From an uncultured Mycoplasmatota bacterium (GTDB taxonomy: Bacteria > Bacillota_I > Bacilli_A > RF39 > UBA660): a stretch of DNA of 43,830 bases. The first letter of the stretch is position 1. Each line of letters opens with the position of its first letter. The position numbers and the translations under genes are program-made. The DNA lies in assembly GCA_946490195.1 (NCBI GenBank), contig CAMLWN010000005.1, positions 1 to 43,830 on the forward strand. The letters are read 5' to 3'. Positions 33,325 to 42,470 of the stretch are shown here, in pieces. The notes below the pieces were generated by a model. It saw nothing but the letters and a program-made list of their open reading frames with translations, made no database searches and had not been told where the DNA came from.

Positions 33325-34018
33325 TTGGTTGTTTGATTATCCAAATTTAAAAATATATCAATATCAAGAAGGGTTTAAGTTTTCTTTAGATTCAATTTTG
33401 TTAGCAGAATTTGCTACGATTCGAAAATCAGATGAAAAAATACTTGATTTATGTACTGGAAATGGAGTAATACCTATTTTATTACATTTTAAATATCAAA
33501 AAAATATAGTAGGAGTAGAACTTCAAAAAGAAATTGCCAGTTTAGCTAGAGATTCAGTAAAGGAAAACGGTATGGAAGATGCTATTTCCATTATTGAGGA
33601 TAATGTTTTAGAGTTGAAAAATTATTTCCCGGGAAATAATTTTGATGTTGTTCTTTCAAATCCTCCTTATTTTAAGTTTCATCATCCAAATTTTGTGAAT
33701 CAAAATTCTTTAAAAAGTATCGCTAGACATGAAGTTACTATTTGTTTAGAAGAATTAATTGAAATGGCTAGTTATTTACTAAAAAATAAAGGAAGGTTTT
33801 ATTTAGTACATATTCCAGAGCGATTGGATGAAATTATTGTTTATGCAAATAAGTATGGATTTGGAATAAAAAAAATTCAATTTATTCATTCTAAAATATC
33901 TGAGCCACCTATTATTGTATTGGTAGCTTTAGTAAAAAATGGTAGATTTGGTTGTCGAATCTGCCCTCCACTTTCTATTGAGGGAGTAGAGTCTTATCAA
34001 AATTTATTTAAGAATTGA
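33305..34018 (+). CDS. trmN6: tRNA1(Val) adenine-37 N6-methyltransferase (YabB/TrmN6)
   Basis: Class I SAM methyltransferase: LDLCTGNGVIPILL SAM loop and the amino-methylase motif NPPYF (SNPPYFKFH). 237 residues. It overlaps ricT by 20 nt; two adjacent ATGs (33305, 33308) are possible. It ends in TGA. The Noc site at 33623-33638 encodes Tyr-Phe-Pro-Gly-Asn just before the catalytic motif. The tRNA target is inferred from the YabB family. Confidence 0.88.
   Translation: MMKKQLNWLFDYPNLKIYQYQEGFKFSLDSILLAEFATIRKSDEKILDLCTGNGVIPILLHFKYQKNIVGVELQKEIASLARDSVKENGMEDAISIIEDNVLELKNYFPGNNFDVVLSNPPYFKFHHPNFVNQNSLKSIARHEVTICLEELIEMASYLLKNKGRFYLVHIPERLDEIIVYANKYGFGIKKIQFIHSKISEPPIIVLVALVKNGRFGCRICPPLSIEGVESYQNLFKN
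33623..33638. promoter_or_regulatory. Noc-binding site 4 (inside trmN6)
   Basis: TATTTCCCGGGAAATA, perfect; extends to an 18-bp palindrome. Confidence 0.87.
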
Positions 34019-34026
34019 GGAATATT

Positions 34027-34572
34027 ATGAAGATGATTGTTGGTTTAGGAAATCCTGGTAAGGAATATGAGAATACTAGACATAATATTGGTTTTATGGT
34101 AGTTGATTCGTATATTGATGATTTTAAGTTAGAAAATAAATTTCAGGCGATGGTTTCTAAGAAAAATATTGACGGAGAAGATGTTCTTTTTGTAAAGCCA
34201 ATGACTTTTATGAATTTAAGTGGTATAGCAGTTTCTAAAATTGCTCATTATTATAAAATAATCCCAAAAGATATTTTAGTTATTCAAGACGATTTGGATT
34301 TACCTTTTGGCTCTTATAAGATTAAAGTTAATAGTTCTTCTGGTGGACATAACGGAATTAAATCCATCATTTCTTCTTTAAATACTGAAAGTTTCTGTCG
34401 ATTAAAAATTGGTATTTCTCAAGAAAATCGTGGCTCTGTAATCGATTATGTATTGGGAAAATTTTCAAAGAAGGAACTAGAAGAATTGGAAAAGAGTTAT
34501 TCAAGATATCACGAAATTTTGAAATATTTTATATGTTATGGAATTGATAAAACGATGAATCAATTTAATTAA
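34027..34572 (+). CDS. pth: peptidyl-tRNA hydrolase
   Basis: Releases tRNA from dropped-off peptidyl-tRNA. VGLGNPGKEYENTRHNIGF holds the N-terminal Asn and catalytic His; KPMTFMNLSG and DDLDLPFG follow, then SSGGHNGIKSI. 181 residues from ATG 34027, with TTGAGG at 34015-34020 as ribosome site overlapping the trmN6 stop. Order pth-mfd as in Bacillus. Confidence 0.96.
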   Translation: MKMIVGLGNPGKEYENTRHNIGFMVVDSYIDDFKLENKFQAMVSKKNIDGEDVLFVKPMTFMNLSGIAVSKIAHYYKIIPKDILVIQDDLDLPFGSYKIKVNSSSGGHNGIKSIISSLNTESFCRLKIGISQENRGSVIDYVLGKFSKKELEELEKSYSRYHEILKYFICYGIDKTMNQFN

Positions 34573-34589
34573 AAAGGGGGAAAGTTTGA

Positions 34590-37500
34590 ATGGAACTTTT
34601 TGAACGCTTTTCTTTTGAAAATGAATTAGTTATAGAAGGGTTAACAAATGAGTTATCCGTTTTTTACGTGTTAGAAGCTTTTAAAAAAGAGAAGAGGAAT
34701 ATTTTAGTTTTAACAAGTAATCTTTATTTTGCTAATCAATTCTCTCGTTCTTTAGAAACCTATACGGATAAAGTTTTATTATTTCCAATGGATGATTTTT
34801 TTACTTCTGTGGCTATTGCAGTTTCACCCGAGTTGAAGTTAAAAAGACTAGAAACTTTAGAAAAACTAAAGCAGGGAACTTATATTGTAGTTACAAATTT
34901 AATGGGGTATTTACGATTTTTGCCAAATAAAAGTGAGCAAGAATCTTTGGAAGTAAATTTACAAGTTAATATGGATATTTCACGAGATAAAGTGGTTGAA
35001 ATTTTAGAGTCTTTAGGTTATCAGAGAGATTCAATGGTTACTTCTACTGGAGAATATGCCGTCAGAGGATTCATTGTGGATGTTTTTTTTCATCAAGAAG
35101 AACATCCCGTGCGAATTGAGTTTTTTGGAGATACAATTGAATCGATTCGGTTTTTTGATGAAGAGTCACAGTTATCTTTAGAAAATATTTCTTCTATTCA
35201 GTGTTCACTTAATGAAGAAATTGTTTCTTCACAACCTAGTTCATTGTATGATTATTTAGGTAAAACGACTTTAATTACTTTTGATAAAGAGCAAATTCAA
35301 AGTAGTTATCAAAAGTTATTGGAAGAGATGACTCATTTTAATGAAGAGGAGAATACACCTGGTAAAAAGCATTTCTGGTTTTTAGAGGAATTGAAACCAG
35401 ATAAAGAAATTTTTTTGAATCAAATCACAAATTCTTTAAAAGAAAAGAAAATTGTTCGTTTTTCAAGTAAAGAAATTGAGAACTTTTGTAGTGATTTTAC
35501 AAAATTGCAAACTATGGTGTTGCAATATATTCATCAAAAGAAAACGGTTTTATTTGTTTTATCTAAAAGTCAACAAATTAAAGTTATTCAAGACCTTTTT
35601 GATGATGTGCTTATTTTAAGGGAATTGAAGCTTCAACCTAATAGAATTCAAATTTATCAAGGAAAGATTAATAGAGGATTTATTTGGGATGATGTAGTTG
35701 TTATTAGTGAATATGATATTGAAGAAGTTAAGCAAGAAATTGTTTACAAAAATCCAATTCGAATAGGAAAAAAAATTCATGGAATAGATGCTTTATCTTT
35801 GGGAGATTATGTAGTTCATCGAGCACATGGTATAGGTGTTTATAATGGTGTTGTTACATTAAGTAATCATGGTATAAAAAAAGATTATATTCAAATATCT
35901 TATTTAGGAAATGATAAAGTTTATGTTCCAGTTGAAAAGATTTCAACTATTTATAAATATAGTGATAAAGATGGTTTAAAGCCTCAGATTAATAAGCTTG
36001 GTTCAACTGCTTGGCAGAAGAAAAAACAATCTATTCAAAAACGTATTCATGATATTTCTAAAGAACTTATTGAACTTTATGCCAAAAGAAATCAGGTACA
36101 AGGAGTTGCCTATATTGATTATCCAGAGGAAGAAGTTTTTGCTCAGAGCTTTCCTTATGAAGCAACTAGGGACCAACAAAGAGCAATTCATGATATTTTA
36201 AAGGATTTGGATAGCACGGTTCCAATGGATAGATTATTATGTGGTGATGTTGGCTTTGGAAAAACGGAAGTAGCTTTTCGAGCAATGTTTAAAACAATAT
36301 GTAATAATTATCAGGTTCTTTATTTATGTCCAACAACTATTTTATCTAAACAACAGTATGAATCGGCTTTGGCAAGATTTAAAGATTATCCAGTGGAAAT
36401 TGCTTTATTGAATCGTTTTACAACTCCTAAGGAAACTAAACGAATTTTGGAGGATTTGAAATCTGGAAAGATCGATATAGTTTTTGGAACACATCGTTTG
36501 TTAAGTGATGATGTGAAATTTAAAAAGCTTGGTTTGCTTATTGTCGATGAGGAGCAGCGTTTTGGCGTGACTCATAAAGAAAAGATTAAAAAATATAAAA
36601 ATGATGTCAATGTTTTAACTTTATCTGCAACACCTATTCCTAGAACATTAAAAATGGCTTTATCAGGACTTCGGGATTTATCGATTATTGATACGCCTCC
36701 TGTAAATCGATATCCAGTTCAGACTTATGTTATTGCTGAAAATGAAATGCTTGTGAAAGACGCGATTTATAAGGAATTAGCGCGCGATGGTCAAATATTT
36801 ATTTTGTATAATCGTATTGAAACAATAGAAGAAGTTCTTTATAGATTACAAAGATTGGTTCCTGAAGCACGTATTCGTTATGCACATGGTAGAATGAATA
36901 AACAAGAACTTGATACGATTATGGAAGATTTTGTTGATCATAAATTTGATATTTTACTTAGTACAACAATTATTGAAACAGGTATTGATATTCCTAATGC
37001 AAATACTTTAATTATTTATAATGCTGATTATTTTGGATTAAGTCAACTTTACCAATTAAGAGGGCGTGTTGGACGAAGTAATCGAATTGCGTATGCGTAT
37101 TTTCTTTATCAAAAACAGAAAACGCTTAATGATATAGCAGTAAAGAGATTGCAGGCTATTCGTGATTTTACAGAATTAGGAAGTGGTTATAAAATCGCGA
37201 TGCGTGATTTATCTATTCGAGGTGCTGGAGATTTATTAGGTAGTGAACAAGCAGGTTTTGTTGATTCTGTAGGAATTAGTTTGTATATGAAAATGATTGA
37301 AGAAGAAATGAAACGATTAAAAGGTGAAGTTGTGATTGAAGAAGATGAGCGTAAAGATTCTTTAATAAATGTTGAAACTCATATTGACAAAAATTATGTA
37401 GAGGATGAGTCTGTTCGTATAGAAATACATCAAATGATTAATGAAGTTGATTCGGAAGAAAAATTTGAAATAATAAAGAAACAACTTACTGATCGTTTTG

Positions 37501-37808
37501 GAACTATTACAGAACAAATGGAAATCTATATGTATGAAGAATGGTTTGAAAAACTAGCTTTAAAATTGCAAATTAAAGATGTTCGTCAAACAGAACGTTC
37601 ACTTACTATTTATTTACCGGAGGAAATTTCTTCGAAAATTAAAGGGGATAAACTTTTTTTGGAAGCATATAATATTAATCCAAAATTTCAATTGAATTAT
37701 GAAAATCGAAAAATTTCTATATCTTTGAATATATTCAATTTAAAGAAGCATTTTATTTATGATGTTGTTCTCTTGCTTCAAAAAATTGTTTTTGATTTAG
37801 AAGTATAA
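34590..37808 (+). CDS. mfd: transcription-repair coupling factor Mfd
   Basis: Superfamily 2 translocase that removes stalled RNA polymerase and recruits UvrA. 1072 residues, about 100 shorter than B. subtilis Mfd. N-terminal UvrB-like region; RNA-polymerase-interaction domain (LGDYVVHRAHGIGVYNGVV); helicase Walker A CGDVGFGKTE and DEEQ box (VDEEQRFGV); TRG motif region QLRGRVGRS; C-terminal D7. ATG follows AGGGGG. Confidence 0.96.
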   Translation: MELFERFSFENELVIEGLTNELSVFYVLEAFKKEKRNILVLTSNLYFANQFSRSLETYTDKVLLFPMDDFFTSVAIAVSPELKLKRLETLEKLKQGTYIVVTNLMGYLRFLPNKSEQESLEVNLQVNMDISRDKVVEILESLGYQRDSMVTSTGEYAVRGFIVDVFFHQEEHPVRIEFFGDTIESIRFFDEESQLSLENISSIQCSLNEEIVSSQPSSLYDYLGKTTLITFDKEQIQSSYQKLLEEMTHFNEEENTPGKKHFWFLEELKPDKEIFLNQITNSLKEKKIVRFSSKEIENFCSDFTKLQTMVLQYIHQKKTVLFVLSKSQQIKVIQDLFDDVLILRELKLQPNRIQIYQGKINRGFIWDDVVVISEYDIEEVKQEIVYKNPIRIGKKIHGIDALSLGDYVVHRAHGIGVYNGVVTLSNHGIKKDYIQISYLGNDKVYVPVEKISTIYKYSDKDGLKPQINKLGSTAWQKKKQSIQKRIHDISKELIELYAKRNQVQGVAYIDYPEEEVFAQSFPYEATRDQQRAIHDILKDLDSTVPMDRLLCGDVGFGKTEVAFRAMFKTICNNYQVLYLCPTTILSKQQYESALARFKDYPVEIALLNRFTTPKETKRILEDLKSGKIDIVFGTHRLLSDDVKFKKLGLLIVDEEQRFGVTHKEKIKKYKNDVNVLTLSATPIPRTLKMALSGLRDLSIIDTPPVNRYPVQTYVIAENEMLVKDAIYKELARDGQIFILYNRIETIEEVLYRLQRLVPEARIRYAHGRMNKQELDTIMEDFVDHKFDILLSTTIIETGIDIPNANTLIIYNADYFGLSQLYQLRGRVGRSNRIAYAYFLYQKQKTLNDIAVKRLQAIRDFTELGSGYKIAMRDLSIRGAGDLLGSEQAGFVDSVGISLYMKMIEEEMKRLKGEVVIEEDERKDSLINVETHIDKNYVEDESVRIEIHQMINEVDSEEKFEIIKKQLTDRFGTITEQMEIYMYEEWFEKLALKLQIKDVRQTERSLTIYLPEEISSKIKGDKLFLEAYNINPKFQLNYENRKISISLNIFNLKKHFIYDVVLLLQKIVFDLEV

Positions 37809-37858
37809 TTTTATGAAAATTTTGCAAAATATTTCTTAGATTGGAGTGAATTTAAGAA

Positions 37859-38371
37859 GTGAAAGATACTGGCGTGATAAGAAAAATTGATGAATTAGGA
37901 AGAATTGTTATCCCTAAAGAAATTCGAAGGAGTTTAGGGATTCGAGATGGTGAAAATTTAGAAATTTTTGTTTCTTCTGATGGTATATGTTTGCAAAAGC
38001 ATTCTAGATTACTAAATTATCAGGAATTGGCCAATCAATTATGTCTTTTTTCTTATGAAATTATGAATTATAAAATTTTGATATTTGATAGAGAAGAAGT
38101 TATTGCATCTTTTCAAAATGAGTATAAACATATTTCTATTAATTCAAAATTAAGTAAGTTGTTGGAAAATCGAGAAACTTATGAGTCAATGAGTAAAGAA
38201 AAAATTTTAGAAGAGGTAGAATCTAGTTATTATTTTATATATCCTTTAATTATTTCTACAGATGTTGTTGGATTAATGATTTTTTTGTCTGATTCTACTT
38301 TTTCTACTGAACAAAAAAGGTTTTTGCAATTTTTATCAAAATTATTGATTAATAAAATTGATGTTCTTTAA
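37859..38371 (+). CDS. spoVT: SpoVT-like AbrB-family regulator
   Basis: AbrB-type DNA-binding N-terminus (VIRKIDELGRIVIPKEIRR, about 5-50) and a GAF-like C-terminus (about 60-170), the SpoVT architecture. In Bacillus SpoVT tunes sigma-G genes in the forespore. 170 residues versus 178. GTG start at 37859 after GGAGTG. Directly follows mfd, as in B. subtilis, which strengthens the assignment. Confidence 0.88.
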   Translation: MKDTGVIRKIDELGRIVIPKEIRRSLGIRDGENLEIFVSSDGICLQKHSRLLNYQELANQLCLFSYEIMNYKILIFDREEVIASFQNEYKHISINSKLSKLLENRETYESMSKEKILEEVESSYYFIYPLIISTDVVGLMIFLSDSTFSTEQKRFLQFLSKLLINKIDVL

Positions 38372-38386
38372 TTGTTTTATCCTTAA

Positions 38387-38414
38387 TTGACTTTTCTAAA
38401 ATCTATGTTAAAAT
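38387..38414 (+). promoter_or_regulatory. metS promoter
   Basis: TTGACT (38387-38392), 16-bp spacer, TAAAAT (38409-38414). Confidence 0.75.
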
Positions 38415-38420
38415 AAGGAT

Positions 38421-38617
38421 AATCAATGTTGAAGGAAAGAGTATATAAAAGTTCTTTTTTAGAGAGTTTATGGTTGGTGAAAATAAATAAAGAATTTTTA
38501 TAGAAGATGGCTCTGGAGTTGAATCGCTAGGAAAGCGTTATAAGGGAAAGTGCATGGATTATCATGAAATAAGGTGGTACCACGGGTTTTACTCGTCCTT
38601 ATGTTCATGATTTTTTT
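38421..38617 (+). promoter_or_regulatory. T-box riboswitch, methionine specifier
   Basis: Leader of about 197 nt. The T-box core AAGGTGGTACCACGGG starts at 38571. Stem I carries the AGAGAG motif (38461) and GGTTGGTGAAA apical element; its base helix AGAG/CTCT closes next to GAAGATGG, placing ATG (38507-38509) as specifier codon. Stem III is CGCT/AGCG (38525-38537). The terminator is ATCATGAA-ATAAGG pairing with CCTTAT-g-TTCATGAT (to 38611) then a T run. Uncharged tRNA-Met should favour the antiterminator and metS expression. Confidence 0.9.
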
Positions 38618-38625
38618 ATTGGAAT

Positions 38626-38641
38626 TATTTCTCGGGAAATA
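38626..38641. promoter_or_regulatory. Noc-binding site 5 (metS leader)
   Basis: TATTTCTCGGGAAATA, one mismatch from the palindrome, between the T-box terminator and the metS ribosome site. Confidence 0.7.
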
Positions 38642-38664
38642 ATTTTTGAAAGGATGAGATTATA

Positions 38665-40215
38665 ATGGAAAAATATTATATTACGACGGCTATTGCATAT
38701 GCATCTGCTAAGCCACATATTGGTAATACTTATGAAATCGTTTTAGCCGATGCAATTGCTCGTTATAAAAGATTAAAAGGTTTTGATGTTTATTTTCAAA
38801 CAGGTACAGATGAGCATGGCGAAAAAATTGAACAGAAAGCAAAAGAAGCTTCAAAAACTCCTCAAGAATATGTTGATGATATTTCAAAAGAAATTCAAAG
38901 AATTTGGGATATCATGAATACAAGTTATGATAAATTTGTTCGGACGACTGATTCTCATCATAAAGAAATAGTCTCACATATTTTTCAAAAGTTGTATGAT
39001 CAAGGAGATATTTATTTAGATAAATATGAAGGTTGGTATTGTACACCTTGTGAGTCTTTTTGGACAGATAGTCAACTTGTTGATGGAAAATGTCCTGATT
39101 GTGGTCGAGAAGTTCAAAAGAAGAGTGAAGAGTCATACTTTTTTAGAATGTCAAAATATCAGGATAGATTAATTGAATATATTGAAAGTCATCCAGATTT
39201 TATTCAACCAGAAGCTCGTAAAAATGAAATGATGAATAATTTTTTAAAACCAGGATTACAGGATTTATGTGTTTCTAGGACAGCTTTTGACTGGGGAGTT
39301 CGTGTTCCTTTTAATGATAATCATGTTGTTTATGTTTGGATTGATGCTTTATCTAATTATATTACGAATATTGGTTATGATGTAGATGGTGGTAATGAAG
39401 AATTTAGAAAATGGTGGCCAGCTGATTTGCATTTAGTTGGAAAGGATATTATTCGTTTTCATACTATTTATTGGCCTATTTTATTAATGGCTTTAAATTT
39501 ACCTTTACCTAAGCAAGTTTTTGGACATCCTTGGCTTTTAATGAACAACGATAAAATGAGTAAGAGTAAAGGAAATATTTTATATGCCGATGATTTGGTA
39601 GAATTATTTGGTGTAGATGCGATTCGTTATTATTTACTTCACGAAATTCCTTTTGCAAGTGATGGCACGATTTCTTATGAACTTATTATGGAACGAATTA
39701 ATAGTGATTTAGCTAATATTTTAGGAAATTTAGTAAATCGAACGATTTCTATGGCAAAAAAATATTTTGATGGTCAAGTTGAAAATAAAAAAGTCGTAGA
39801 AAATCTTGATGATGCTTATATTGAGTCTATAAATAGTTTAGAAGACCGAGTTGAAAAAAGAATGAATAAATTAGAAATTGGTCTAGCTCTTGATGAAATA
39901 TTTGATACTTTACGAGCAAGTAATAAATATATAGATGATACTATGCCTTGGAGTTTAGCAAAAGGTGAAACTAAAAAGGAGCGTTTAGAAACTGTTTTAT
40001 ATCATTTGTTAGAAGGAATTCGGAATTGTGCTCTTTTCTTAAGTCCTTTTTTACCTGATACGTCTAAAGAAATTTTAAGACAAATTGGTACAGATAATAC
40101 TATTTTTGGTTTTGATGATACTGTTATTTATCAAGTAAATGACCCAGAGCCAATTTTTATGAGAATTGATATTGCTAAGAAATTAGAAGAGATTGTTAAG
40201 ATTAAGGGAGAATAG
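38665..40215 (+). CDS. metS: methionyl-tRNA synthetase
   Basis: Class I synthetase. HIGN signature in AKPHIGNTYE (about 16-24), KMSKS in NNDKMSKSKGN, and a zinc knuckle CTPC...CPDC. 516 residues: the C-terminal EMAPII/Trbp111-like dimerisation domain of B. subtilis MetS (664 residues) is absent. Controlled by the T-box upstream. AGGATGA ribosome site. Confidence 0.96.
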   Translation: MEKYYITTAIAYASAKPHIGNTYEIVLADAIARYKRLKGFDVYFQTGTDEHGEKIEQKAKEASKTPQEYVDDISKEIQRIWDIMNTSYDKFVRTTDSHHKEIVSHIFQKLYDQGDIYLDKYEGWYCTPCESFWTDSQLVDGKCPDCGREVQKKSEESYFFRMSKYQDRLIEYIESHPDFIQPEARKNEMMNNFLKPGLQDLCVSRTAFDWGVRVPFNDNHVVYVWIDALSNYITNIGYDVDGGNEEFRKWWPADLHLVGKDIIRFHTIYWPILLMALNLPLPKQVFGHPWLLMNNDKMSKSKGNILYADDLVELFGVDAIRYYLLHEIPFASDGTISYELIMERINSDLANILGNLVNRTISMAKKYFDGQVENKKVVENLDDAYIESINSLEDRVEKRMNKLEIGLALDEIFDTLRASNKYIDDTMPWSLAKGETKKERLETVLYHLLEGIRNCALFLSPFLPDTSKEILRQIGTDNTIFGFDDTVIYQVNDPEPIFMRIDIAKKLEEIVKIKGE

Positions 40216-40216
40216 T

Positions 40217-40972
40217 ATGCTTGTCGATACTCATTGTCATTTGTATAAGGAATATTATGATTCTTTAGATAATGTATTTTTAGAGTCTCAAGAGAATGAA
40301 GTTTCTTTGTTTATCGTATCAGGATGTGACTCGAAAAGTAATCAAGAAGTATTGGAACTTGCAAATAAGTATCCTAATATATATTGTTCTATAGGTATTC
40401 ATCCTGAATATACTGATTCTTATACTGAAGAGGATTTGAAATTTTTAGAATCTTGTTTGCGTGAATCTAAAGTTGTAGCAATTGGAGAAATAGGGTTGGA
40501 TTATCATTATAGTAAAGAAAATAAAGAGTTACAGAAGCAATTATTTGAAAAACAGTTAATGCTTGCTTCAAAATATTCTTTACCCGTAGTTATTCATTCA
40601 AGAGATGCGACAGAAGATACTCTTACTATTTTGAAGAAATATCCTGAAGTGAAAGGAGTTATTCATTCTTTTTCAGGCAGTTTAGAAGTTGCTCAAATGT
40701 ATATTAAAATGGGTTATAAGTTGGGAATCAATGGAGTGGTTACTTTTAAAAATAGTCATTTAAAAGAACTTTTACCCACTATTGTAGAGTATATTGTTTT
40801 AGAAACGGATAGCCCTTATTTAACTCCTCATCCTTTTAGAGGAACAAAGAATTCGCCTAAAAATGTTAAGATTATTGCTGATTTTATATGTGATTATTTA
40901 CAAATTTCTATGGATAAATTGGTAAGAATTACTAACGAAAATGTAGAAGCTATTTTTGACATTTCTATATAG
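40217..40972 (+). CDS. tatD: TatD-family metal-dependent DNase
   Basis: TIM-barrel hydrolase with DTHCHL (His6, His8), GEIGLDYHY, VIHSRDA and ETDSPYL metal-binding motifs. 251 residues from ATG 40217, after AAGGGAG, 1 bp past metS. Corresponds to B. subtilis yabD, which also follows metS. Confidence 0.94.
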   Translation: MLVDTHCHLYKEYYDSLDNVFLESQENEVSLFIVSGCDSKSNQEVLELANKYPNIYCSIGIHPEYTDSYTEEDLKFLESCLRESKVVAIGEIGLDYHYSKENKELQKQLFEKQLMLASKYSLPVVIHSRDATEDTLTILKKYPEVKGVIHSFSGSLEVAQMYIKMGYKLGINGVVTFKNSHLKELLPTIVEYIVLETDSPYLTPHPFRGTKNSPKNVKIIADFICDYLQISMDKLVRITNENVEAIFDISI

Positions 40973-40984
40973 GTATGATATCAT
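40956..40984 (+). promoter_or_regulatory. promoter of the 3D-domain gene
   Basis: TTGACA (40956-40961), 17-bp spacer, TATCAT (40979-40984) with extended TG. The -35 lies inside the end of tatD. Confidence 0.8.
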
Positions 40985-41008
40985 GTCTATATAAGACGAG
41001 GTGTAGAA

Positions 41009-41548
41009 ATGGTAAAATTGAAAAGAAATATCTGTCTTAGTGTACAACTGATTTTATTGATTTTGTTTGTTTTTGTAGCAAATGTTAGCACATCTAAGGA
41101 AATGACTACCGTTTCAAATAATGCTAGTAATCGAGTAATAAATTTGTCGACGATGGCTTTAAAATTGGAAGAAGATTTGCAAAATGATTTATATAGTGCG
41201 AAAGATACATTTACTGGAGATATAACTGGTTATGGTGCCAATTGTCCTTTGTGTAGTGGAAACTTGGCTTGCTCTAGATATTATGTTAAGGATGGTACGA
41301 CAACATATCCAGATGATGAATATGGAACAGTACGGATTGTAGCGTCATCTAGTAATTTGCCATGTGGTTCTGTGGTTCGATTCGAACTTCCAAATATTTC
41401 TTCAGAACCAATAATTGCAATTGTTTTAGACCGTGGAGTTTTAGGAAATGATTTGGATTTGTTAATGCCTAGTGAAGCTGATGCGGCTAAGTATGTTGGA
41501 CGTAAAACGAAGAGTTATGATGTTCTTCGGTTTGGATGGAACGAATAA
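41009..41548 (+). CDS. secreted 3D-domain cell-wall protein
   Basis: 179 residues: N-terminal membrane/signal segment (about 8-27, ILLILFVFVANV) and no obvious cleavage site; then a helical spacer and a C-terminal double-psi beta-barrel (about 70-179) with the three-Asp type motif VLDRGVLGNDLDLL. A Cys-rich loop (NCPLCSGNLAC) precedes it. Likely peptidoglycan lytic enzyme or binder, anchored outside the cell. It occupies the yabE position between tatD and rsmA but lacks YabE's DUF348 and G5 domains. Own promoter and terminator. Confidence 0.82.
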   Translation: MVKLKRNICLSVQLILLILFVFVANVSTSKEMTTVSNNASNRVINLSTMALKLEEDLQNDLYSAKDTFTGDITGYGANCPLCSGNLACSRYYVKDGTTTYPDDEYGTVRIVASSSNLPCGSVVRFELPNISSEPIIAIVLDRGVLGNDLDLLMPSEADAAKYVGRKTKSYDVLRFGWNE

Positions 41549-41549
41549 G

Positions 41550-41577
41550 TCTTATCTTGATATAGATAAGATTTTTT
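41550..41577 (+). terminator. terminator of the 3D-domain gene
   Basis: TCTTATC and GATAAGA pair around an 8-nt loop, followed by six T. Confidence 0.88.
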
Positions 41578-41586
41578 CTTGTTTAG

Positions 41587-41616
41587 TTGAATACTCTTCT
41601 TTTTTTATGATATAGT
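41587..41616 (+). promoter_or_regulatory. rsmA promoter
   Basis: TTGAAT (41587-41592), 18-bp spacer, TATAGT (41611-41616) preceded by TGA. Confidence 0.65.
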
Positions 41617-41641
41617 AAGTATAAATTTAGGAGGAAATGTG

Positions 41642-42418
41642 ATGGCTAATATTCCTGCAAAGAAAAGTTTGGGACAAAATTTTTTGAAAGATGAAAATAT
41701 TTTAAGAAAAATTGCAGATAGCTTTGATGTTACTGAAAAAGATTTGATTATTGAAATTGGTCCGGGTATGGGAGCATTAACAAAATATCTGATTCAAAAA
41801 TCAAGCGATTTGCTTTGTTACGAGATTGATGAACGTTTAAAAGATACTTTGCTTTCTTTTTCTAAAGAAAATGTCCAGATTATTTTTGATGATTTTCTAA
41901 AACGTAATTTAAAAGAAGACTTGCAGAAGGATTATGAAAAAATTTATGTGATTGCAAATATCCCTTATTATATAACAACACCAATTATTGAACATATCTT
42001 AGCAAGTGGTTTGATTATTTATGGAATGACTCTTTTAGTTCAAAAGGAAGTGGCTATGCGTTTTAGTGCTAAGCCAGGTTCAAAAGATTATGGCTATTTT
42101 ACTGTTTTTTTGCAACATTATTTTTCTGTTCAAAAGCTTTTTGATGTCCATCCTCATGCTTTTTCGCCACCTCCTAAGGTCATGAGTTCAGTTGTTCAAT
42201 TAGTTCGTAAAGAAAAACTCATAGAGTTAGATGAGCCAAAATTTTTTGAATTTTTAAAAATGGCTTTTCATCAAAAAAGAAAGACTTTAAAAAATAATTT
42301 ACAAGGGTATAATTGGGATAGAATTGCCCCAATTTTACAGAATTCTGGATATTCTTTATCTGTTCGAGCAGAAGAAATTTCCTATGAGACGTTTGTACTT
42401 ATTTTTCAAAATTTATGA
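41642..42418 (+). CDS. rsmA: 16S rRNA dimethyladenosine transferase (KsgA)
   Basis: Dimethylates A1518 and A1519 of 16S rRNA. KKSLGQNFL at the N-terminus, SAM loop IEIGPGMGALT, and catalytic NIPYY. 258 residues from ATG 41642; AGGAGG lies 7 nt upstream, so the GTG at 41639 is too close. Ends in TGA. Confidence 0.97.
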   Translation: MANIPAKKSLGQNFLKDENILRKIADSFDVTEKDLIIEIGPGMGALTKYLIQKSSDLLCYEIDERLKDTLLSFSKENVQIIFDDFLKRNLKEDLQKDYEKIYVIANIPYYITTPIIEHILASGLIIYGMTLLVQKEVAMRFSAKPGSKDYGYFTVFLQHYFSVQKLFDVHPHAFSPPPKVMSSVVQLVRKEKLIELDEPKFFEFLKMAFHQKRKTLKNNLQGYNWDRIAPILQNSGYSLSVRAEEISYETFVLIFQNL

Positions 42419-42421
42419 TAG

Positions 42422-42447
42422 CTAGTAAAGTTTTACTAGTTTTTTTC
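42422..42447 (+). terminator. rsmA terminator
   Basis: CTAGTAAA and TTTACTAG pair around a very small loop, followed by a T run to 42447. Confidence 0.8.
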
Positions 42448-42470
42448 ATATAGTTTTCTAGGTGAAGATT

